A stretch of 18,808 nucleotides of DNA from JAWKTM01 sp041399085 (GTDB taxonomy: Bacteria > Planctomycetota > Planctomycetia > Pirellulales > Pirellulaceae), in NCBI GenBank assembly GCA_041399085.1, contig JAWKTM010000100.1:1-18808 (forward strand), given 5' to 3'. The position numbers and the translations under genes were made by a program. Under the pieces are notes generated by a model. It did not search any database and was not told the DNA's origin. It worked only from the letters and a program-made list of their open reading frames with translations. Below are positions 14,119 to 18,808 of the stretch, piece after piece (position 1 is the stretch's first letter; each line of letters opens with the position of its first letter).

Positions 14119-15627
14119 TTATTCGTAGTCCCATTTCATGATCCAAGGGTCGCTCGTTCGGTTTTGAAACGACTTGAGCTCCTTCTTCAAAGCCTCAAGC
14201 TGCTTGGCATAGGCCGGATCGGTCGCCAGATTGTGGCCTTCGTGCGGGTCGTTGCGGACATCGTACATCTCGAACTCGGGACGCTGGATGTAGGTGCCCA
14301 CCGTTTTCTTTCCATAGGGCGCGTCCGAACCTTGTTGATATTGAGCCTGCCAAGTCGGAGCCGCCCATAGGTCCGAGGCGAACGGGAACGGCAGCGGCCA
14401 AGCGATGTTCCAAATCAATTTGTATTGTCGACCACGGACGACTCGCATCGGATAGTACATCTGAATCTCGTGGAACGTGTGGGACGCATAAACGCTGTCC
14501 CAACCTTTCGGCTCGGTCTCGTCCAAAATCGGCAGGAACGACCGACCGTGCAGCTCACCACGTTTCACGTCGTTCGTGTTTTGCGAATCTCGACCTGGAC
14601 CGGGAATCTGCTGGACGATCGATGGCTTGACGCGCCCGTTTTCGTCTAAAGCCGCGGCGAAATCCAAAATCGTGGGCGTCAAGTCGATCCAGCTAATCAT
14701 CGCGTTGTTCACCAATCCGCGTTTTTCCTCGTAAGGATTCCGCGCCAACAACGGAGCTCGCATGCCGCCTTCATACAAAGTTGTCTTCGCCCCCGGCATG
14801 GCGATGCCGTGATCGGAACAGTAGAGAAACAGCGTGTCGTCCCAATGGCCGGCTTCCTTCAAGATCTCAATCAAGCGGCCGAGGCCCTGGTCGATTCGCG
14901 AGCACGACTGGTAATACTGAGCCAACTCAGCTCGGCAGGTCGGCGTATCGGGCAAGAATCCCGGAACGACTACGTCCTGCGGGTCGTAAACGACTTCTTT
15001 GATTCCCGGATAACCTTTGTGGTTCGGTCCCGGATTGCCGAAGCGATCGGGCTGGTGAGGCAACTCGGTCGCTTGGCCGCCGCCGCGGTGCGGATCGGAC
15101 GTGCAGATGTACAGAAAGAACGGCTTGTCGCTTTCCTCGGCGATCAACTCGCGGCAGTTTTCGGCCATCGCAACCGGACTGCGCGAATTGCCCGGAATCG
15201 CCTGCTCGAACTGATACACCGACTCCGGCGCCACGTGGTATTTTCCGCATCGAGCGGTCCGATACCCGGCGTGCGTGAGGTACACGGGCAGGCCGATGAT
15301 GTTGGCGTAAGCGTTGAACTTGTGATAGTGATGCTGGTGGCCGTAGTGCCCGTTTGCATGGTTGTGCAAGCCGGACAGGATCACCGATCGGCTGGCCGAG
15401 CAACTGGCGGTCGTGCAGAACGCATTGTCGAATCGCACGCCGTCGGCGGCCAGCGCGTCCATGTTTGGTGTCTTCATCACCGGATTGCCGTAGGCGCCGA
15501 AGTCGGGGCTCTGGTCATCCGTCACAAACAACACCACGTTGCGCGGAGCGGCCTGCGTTTGGCCAACGCCGGCCAGCAATCCCACCACCACGGACAAGAG
15601 CGTCGCCGCCCATCGTATCGTTCGCAT
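14119..15627 (-). CDS. Secreted sulfatase, heparan N-sulfatase (sulfamidase)-like
   Basis: A 502-residue type I sulfatase. A signal peptide is visible at residues 1-27 (hydrophobic LLSVVVGLLAGVG, then TQAAP), so the enzyme is exported. Calcium-ligand Asp37-Asp38 lie in VVLFVTDDQSPDFGAYG. The formylglycine site is Cys76 in SCSASRSVILSG, matching Cys-X-Ala-X-Arg. Further active-site features are GYRTARCGKYH (the usual lysine region), SDPHRGGG, YCSDHG and KTTLYEGGMRAPLL. The C-terminus has the typical EMYDVRNDPHEGHNLA. The overall pattern is that of N-sulfoglucosamine sulfohydrolase relatives, so a sulfated polysaccharide is the likely substrate, though the exact one is unknown. GGGAG lies about 9 bases before the ATG at 15627. 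The cytochrome gene upstream on the same strand is separated by palindromic repeats. Confidence 0.95.
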   Translation of the reverse strand: MRTIRWAATLLSVVVGLLAGVGQTQAAPRNVVLFVTDDQSPDFGAYGNPVMKTPNMDALAADGVRFDNAFCTTASCSASRSVILSGLHNHANGHYGHQHHYHKFNAYANIIGLPVYLTHAGYRTARCGKYHVAPESVYQFEQAIPGNSRSPVAMAENCRELIAEESDKPFFLYICTSDPHRGGGQATELPHQPDRFGNPGPNHKGYPGIKEVVYDPQDVVVPGFLPDTPTCRAELAQYYQSCSRIDQGLGRLIEILKEAGHWDDTLFLYCSDHGIAMPGAKTTLYEGGMRAPLLARNPYEEKRGLVNNAMISWIDLTPTILDFAAALDENGRVKPSIVQQIPGPGRDSQNTNDVKRGELHGRSFLPILDETEPKGWDSVYASHTFHEIQMYYPMRVVRGRQYKLIWNIAWPLPFPFASDLWAAPTWQAQYQQGSDAPYGKKTVGTYIQRPEFEMYDVRNDPHEGHNLATDPAYAKQLEALKKELKSFQNRTSDPWIMKWDYE

Positions 15628-15768
15628 CGCCTATATCTCCCGCCAATTCAAGTAGCTGAATTCCATTCACAAAGAAGGCTCAGGTTAGTTGCGTCGTCCG
15701 GGCCTCGCAATGTTCGACGCGGGTGTCGTCTCGCTTAACCGGCCATTCGGAAACGACGAGCCACGTGA

Positions 15769-15880
15769 GCGGCAGGGGGCGAGCCGTCCGGTTTCGCATT
15801 ACCGGAGGGCTTGCGCCCTGCCGCTTCTATGCAAGCCAGACACCGGAGGGCTTGCGCCCTGCCGCTTCTATGCGAGCCAG
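15769..15880. repeat. REP-like palindromic repeats: one inverted and two direct copies
   Basis: Two 39-base direct copies lie at 15801-15839 and 15842-15880. They start with ACCGGAGGGCTTGCGCCCTG and differ at one base (period 41). Each contains the hairpin AGGGC-TTGC-GCCCT. A 24-base copy in the opposite orientation, starting GCGGCAGGGGGCGAG, lies at 15769-15792 and differs from the reverse complement of the core at three positions. The cluster starts four bases after the stop of the cytochrome gene, where it could form transcript 3'-end structures. Confidence 0.85.
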
Positions 15881-15884
15881 CCCG

Positions 15885-18470
15885 TTATTTCTGAACGCCC
15901 GCCAAGCCGCCGGATTCCAAAAACGCCAACAGGTCCAAAATCTCGTCGCGCGTCAACGAGTTCAACAAACCTTGCGGCATCGGAGACAGCAGCGACGTTT
16001 CGTAAGTCTCGATCTGCTGCTTGTCGAGTTCCGTGATGTCGGACGGATCCTCGGCATTGGCCGCGATCCGCAGCTTCGGCGAACGATAATCGCTGGCCGG
16101 CAACACTTGCCCCGACAGCACGCGGCCATCGGTGGTCACGATTCGCACGGTCCGATACTGCTCGGCGACTACCTTCGACGGATCCAAAATCGACTCCAGC
16201 AAATCACGGCGACCAAAGCGCCGAGCCACGAACGTCAGATCGGGCCCAATCGCCGCTCCCGTAAAGCCCACGCGATGGCAACGCACGCATAACGCCGCCG
16301 CGAACATCTGCTGACCGCGACGCAGATCGCGACCCTGCGAAACGTCGTCCAACGCTCCCACCAAATCCGCCGCCTGCCACTTGCGAACTTCGGGGCGAGG
16401 CTCGATCGGCGGCAGCGTCGCGGGTTCCTCGGCCGCCAACATCGTCTGCCAACGCGCTCGTTCGTCGCCCGTCAACGTCGCCAGCCAGTCGTTCTGCAAC
16501 TGCCGTTGAAACTTGGGCATCCCTTCGCCACCTTGATATTGCCGCATGCGGCCGAGCGCCGCGGCGTATCGCGCACGCTGCTCGGCGTTCATCTCGCGGC
16601 ACTCGCGCAGCACGAACAGATAATGCATCTGCTCGGCCTGGTCGTCGGTCGTCGCCAGCAATTGCAGCGTTCGCTCGATCGCATCCGGCGACTTCAGCCC
16701 GATCAGCACGGAACTCAGCCGGCGATTCAGCCGCGCTTCGGCGTGCGGGAACAGGCGGCCGAATCGCTCGGCCAACGCCGTCTTCGTCGATGGCTGAAGC
16801 CCGGCCTCCGCGGCCAAAGCCCGTTCGACCACATAGGTCGCCATCTCCAAACGATCCTCGTCCAACTCGAACAAGTTCAGTTCCGCCACTCGCGAGGCCG
16901 CCGCCACCAAATCATCGGCCTCCGGCGAACGGACAAGCGCCAACAACGCCGCCACGGCCCGCCGCGGATGCGTCTCGTCCAGCGCACGCTCGCGCCACGC
17001 GTCGAGCGGCTGGTGCTCAACGGCGTTGCGAGCCGCATAGCGAATCCACGGGTCGGCGTGATCGAGTTCCGGCCATGCTTCGGCCAACGCCCGCTCGGCA
17101 TCGTCCCCTTCGCAAAGCGATTCCAGCCGCCGTCGCAATTGGCGAGCTTGCCGCGCGGCAGCGTCTCCAGCCTGATCCGCCTCGGCAGTTGCCTCAGCCC
17201 GATCGTCCTGGCTCGCGCCGCCAACAAAACGAACGCGGTATAGCCCCGACTTGGTCTTTCGCCCGCCGGTGACAAAGTACATCGCTCCGTCCGGCCCGAA
17301 ATCCAGATCGGTCACGTTCAGCGGCCGGCCCTGCAGAAACGTTTCCGCCGTTCCTGTATATCCCGCGCCCGAATATCCCGCGCCCGATGGCTTCAGATGC
17401 ACGGCCACGATTCGGCCGTAAGCCCAATCCAACGCGAACAACGCCCGACGATACCGTGACGGGAAATTCGACCGCGTGCCGAACTTCACCGCCGTCGGCG
17501 ACCCTTTGCCGATGTCCATCGCCGGCAAGGCGTTGTCGGGATGATCGGGGTAATAGGGCGGCCAGTTCCCCGTGACGCCGCGCCAGCCGAAATCGCCGCC
17601 ACGCACCACATGCACGATCCGCGTCGGGCGATACCAGGGCGAACCCATGTCGAATTCCGCGTCGGCGTCGTACGTGAACAGCTCGCCGTCCGCATTGAAG
17701 TCGATCCCGAACGGATTCCGCAAACCCGTGGCGAAAACCTCGGCCTTCTGTCCATCGCGGTCGAACCGCAACACATGCCCTTCGCGTGTGAGCTGCCCCT
17801 GACGATGTTCGCTCAGCGGCGAAGTGGCGTCGAAAAACTCGGTCGGCAGATCGACCGAATCGCCGTGGATGCTGTAGATCATGCCGTCCGGTCCGAGTGC
17901 CAAATCGTTGCGTCCGTGCCCGGCGCCGCCGGCCGATCGGTATAGCAGCGTGCTCTCGTCGAATTGATCGTCGCCGTCCGTGTCGCGCAGCCGGTACAGC
18001 CCCTTCGAGTTGTTGGCGTTCGCATACAGGCTGTCGTGCGCGAACAGCAGCCCGCGGCACTCCAGCAGCGTGTCGTCAATCGTCTCCACTCGCGGTTTGT
18101 CACCGGACTGCTGAGGCAGCGTGATTCGCAGCAGTCCCCGCTCTTCTTTGGCCACGATGATTCGTCCACGCGGATCGATGGCCATGCTGACCCAGGAGCC
18201 TTCGTCCTCGGCGGCCGAATGCAGCAGCTCGATCTGAAAGCCATCGGCGATCCGAAACGAAGCCGGGTCCGTCCCCCGCTCGGCATTCAACGCCTGTTTC
18301 CATTGCGTGTAGTCGTCGGCTTCGCTGATCTTCACACCGACCGACGAAGCCGCGCCGCTGGCCGAAGAATCATTGCCGGTTTGGCCAATCGCCGGGCGAG
18401 ACGCAAACAACGCCAAAGTCACCAGCAGGACTTGCCCGCCCAGAACCGCTCTCGAACCGAATCGCCGCAT
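15885..18470 (-). CDS. PVC-type c-type cytochrome / beta-propeller membrane-bound dehydrogenase domain protein
   Basis: An 861-residue exported protein. Residues 1-30 are a signal peptide (VLLVTLALFASRPAIGQ). Residues about 65-420 form a six-bladed propeller of the glucose/sorbosone-dehydrogenase type (AIDPRGRIIVAKEERGLL, then LALGPDGMIYSIHGD, FATGLRNPFGIDFNADGEL, VRGGDFGWRGVTGNWPPYYP, and DLDFGPDGAMYFVTGG). Residues about 440-700 are helical and Arg/Glu/Ala-rich, HEAT-like. Residues about 715-861 carry a cytochrome c domain with haem site CVRCH (Cys728, Cys731, His732) and a likely axial Met831 in SPMPQ. This is the PVC-specific architecture of periplasmic oxidoreductases thought to act on sugars; substrate and electron acceptor are unknown. 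GGGAGG lies 8 bases before the ATG at 18470. The protein is complete, and the sulfatase lies downstream on the same strand. Confidence 0.95.
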   Translation of the reverse strand: MRRFGSRAVLGGQVLLVTLALFASRPAIGQTGNDSSASGAASSVGVKISEADDYTQWKQALNAERGTDPASFRIADGFQIELLHSAAEDEGSWVSMAIDPRGRIIVAKEERGLLRITLPQQSGDKPRVETIDDTLLECRGLLFAHDSLYANANNSKGLYRLRDTDGDDQFDESTLLYRSAGGAGHGRNDLALGPDGMIYSIHGDSVDLPTEFFDATSPLSEHRQGQLTREGHVLRFDRDGQKAEVFATGLRNPFGIDFNADGELFTYDADAEFDMGSPWYRPTRIVHVVRGGDFGWRGVTGNWPPYYPDHPDNALPAMDIGKGSPTAVKFGTRSNFPSRYRRALFALDWAYGRIVAVHLKPSGAGYSGAGYTGTAETFLQGRPLNVTDLDFGPDGAMYFVTGGRKTKSGLYRVRFVGGASQDDRAEATAEADQAGDAAARQARQLRRRLESLCEGDDAERALAEAWPELDHADPWIRYAARNAVEHQPLDAWRERALDETHPRRAVAALLALVRSPEADDLVAAASRVAELNLFELDEDRLEMATYVVERALAAEAGLQPSTKTALAERFGRLFPHAEARLNRRLSSVLIGLKSPDAIERTLQLLATTDDQAEQMHYLFVLRECREMNAEQRARYAAALGRMRQYQGGEGMPKFQRQLQNDWLATLTGDERARWQTMLAAEEPATLPPIEPRPEVRKWQAADLVGALDDVSQGRDLRRGQQMFAAALCVRCHRVGFTGAAIGPDLTFVARRFGRRDLLESILDPSKVVAEQYRTVRIVTTDGRVLSGQVLPASDYRSPKLRIAANAEDPSDITELDKQQIETYETSLLSPMPQGLLNSLTRDEILDLLAFLESGGLAGVQK

Positions 18471-18605
18471 CGCACGGACCTCCCGCTTACCCGCAAACTG
18501 AACTCGTCTGTTTCAGACGTTGGAGTCGATCGAGCTGATAGTCGATCGAGTTTGGCATGATAGTCCAGCCAGCGGCGGAGCGTTTCAAGTTTCCGGCGAC
18601 CCTAT

Positions 18606-18808
18606 GGCAAACACCGCCAGATTGTCGTCCGTACCGGAAATTTCTCGTCCGTACCGCCGGATTTTCGTTCGTACCAGGAATTTTTCGATGGTAACGGCCA
18701 ATTTGTCGTTCGTACCGGAAATTACTGGCTCGTAACGGACAAGTTGTCAATCGTACCGAGATTTTGAGGCTCGTAACGGCCAGATTGTCGTCTGTACCGC
18801 GATTTTCC
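18606..18808. repeat. Degenerate tandem array of alternating 20- and 21-base units
   Basis: The motif GTACCG or GTAACG recurs at 18631, 18651, 18671, 18691, 18712, 18732, 18753, 18773 and 18794, at steps of 20, 20, 20, 21, 20, 21, 20 and 21 bases. Units come in two types: GTACCGGAAATT-like (20 bases) and GTAACGGCCAGATTGTCG-like (21 bases). In the right half they alternate, giving a 41-base higher-order period. A degenerate unit precedes at about 18610-18630. The array continues past the right edge. The period does not preserve a reading frame, so it is probably non-coding. The 130 bases from 18471 to 18600 show nothing beyond the presumed promoter region of the cytochrome gene. Confidence 0.85.

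Noticed and set aside
18606..18808. CRISPR-like look of the right-edge repeats
   Set aside because: The units are contiguous and degenerate with no unique spacers of constant length, and no cas gene is present.
15801..18808. Shared 41-base period of the REP-like direct repeats and the right-edge array
   Set aside because: The two repeat families have unrelated sequences, and only two copies define the first period, so the match is probably coincidence.

Overview
The window looks like chromosomal DNA of a planctomycete, probably Pirellulales-like. The evidence is a high-GC sequence with a large PVC-type c-type cytochrome 'membrane-bound dehydrogenase', a secreted heparan-N-sulfatase-like sulfatase, an STPK-type protein with a long Pro/Ala/Glu tail and transmembrane helix, a bL9 with an N-terminal extension, and short GC-rich intergenic palindromes. 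This assignment is inference from gene content; no database search was run.

Left part (1-4502). A Ser/Thr-kinase-like protein (minus strand, cut by the left edge) is divergent from a NarL/FixJ-type response regulator (plus strand). The kinase fold is recognisable, but the ATP-binding Lys is Arg, the HRD Asp is Asn and the alphaC Glu is Asp, so it is predicted to be a pseudokinase. A nested inverted repeat lies in the divergent intergenic region. An MFS transporter of the TetA/DHA type follows on the plus strand.

Central part (4543-13908, all minus strand; transcription runs from high to low coordinates). The order is rplY - pth - rpsF - ssb - rplI - small ORF - TIR/deoxyribosyltransferase-like orphan - dnaB - bpt - membrane-anchored helical protein - mlaF-like ATPase - mlaE-like permease. 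This is a ribosome/replication housekeeping cluster joined to a lipid-transport (Mla-type) module. bpt, the helical protein, the ATPase and the permease are linked by ATGA, ATGA and GTGA overlaps, which suggests translational coupling. rpsR (bS18), usual between ssb and rplI, is not there. The two-gene insert between rplI and dnaB is visibly lower in GC and encodes a protein of a conserved, poorly characterised family. The mlaF-like gene carries four frame breaks within about 115 bases, so it is either a decaying gene or a local sequence error. The helical protein has a weak MCE-like segment after its N-terminal membrane anchor and may stand in for MlaD.

Right part (14119-18808). The sulfatase and the PVC-type cytochrome/beta-propeller protein are both on the minus strand. 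The gap between them holds three copies of a REP-like palindrome, one inverted and two direct. Upstream of the cytochrome gene, at the right edge, is a degenerate tandem array of alternating 20- and 21-base units (41-base higher-order period), which continues beyond the window.

No tRNA, rRNA, CRISPR array, insertion sequence or transposase was found. The most interesting points are the pseudokinase, the TIR-like orphan with its small neighbour, the helically phased tandem array, the frame-broken ATPase, and the possible divergent MCE protein.
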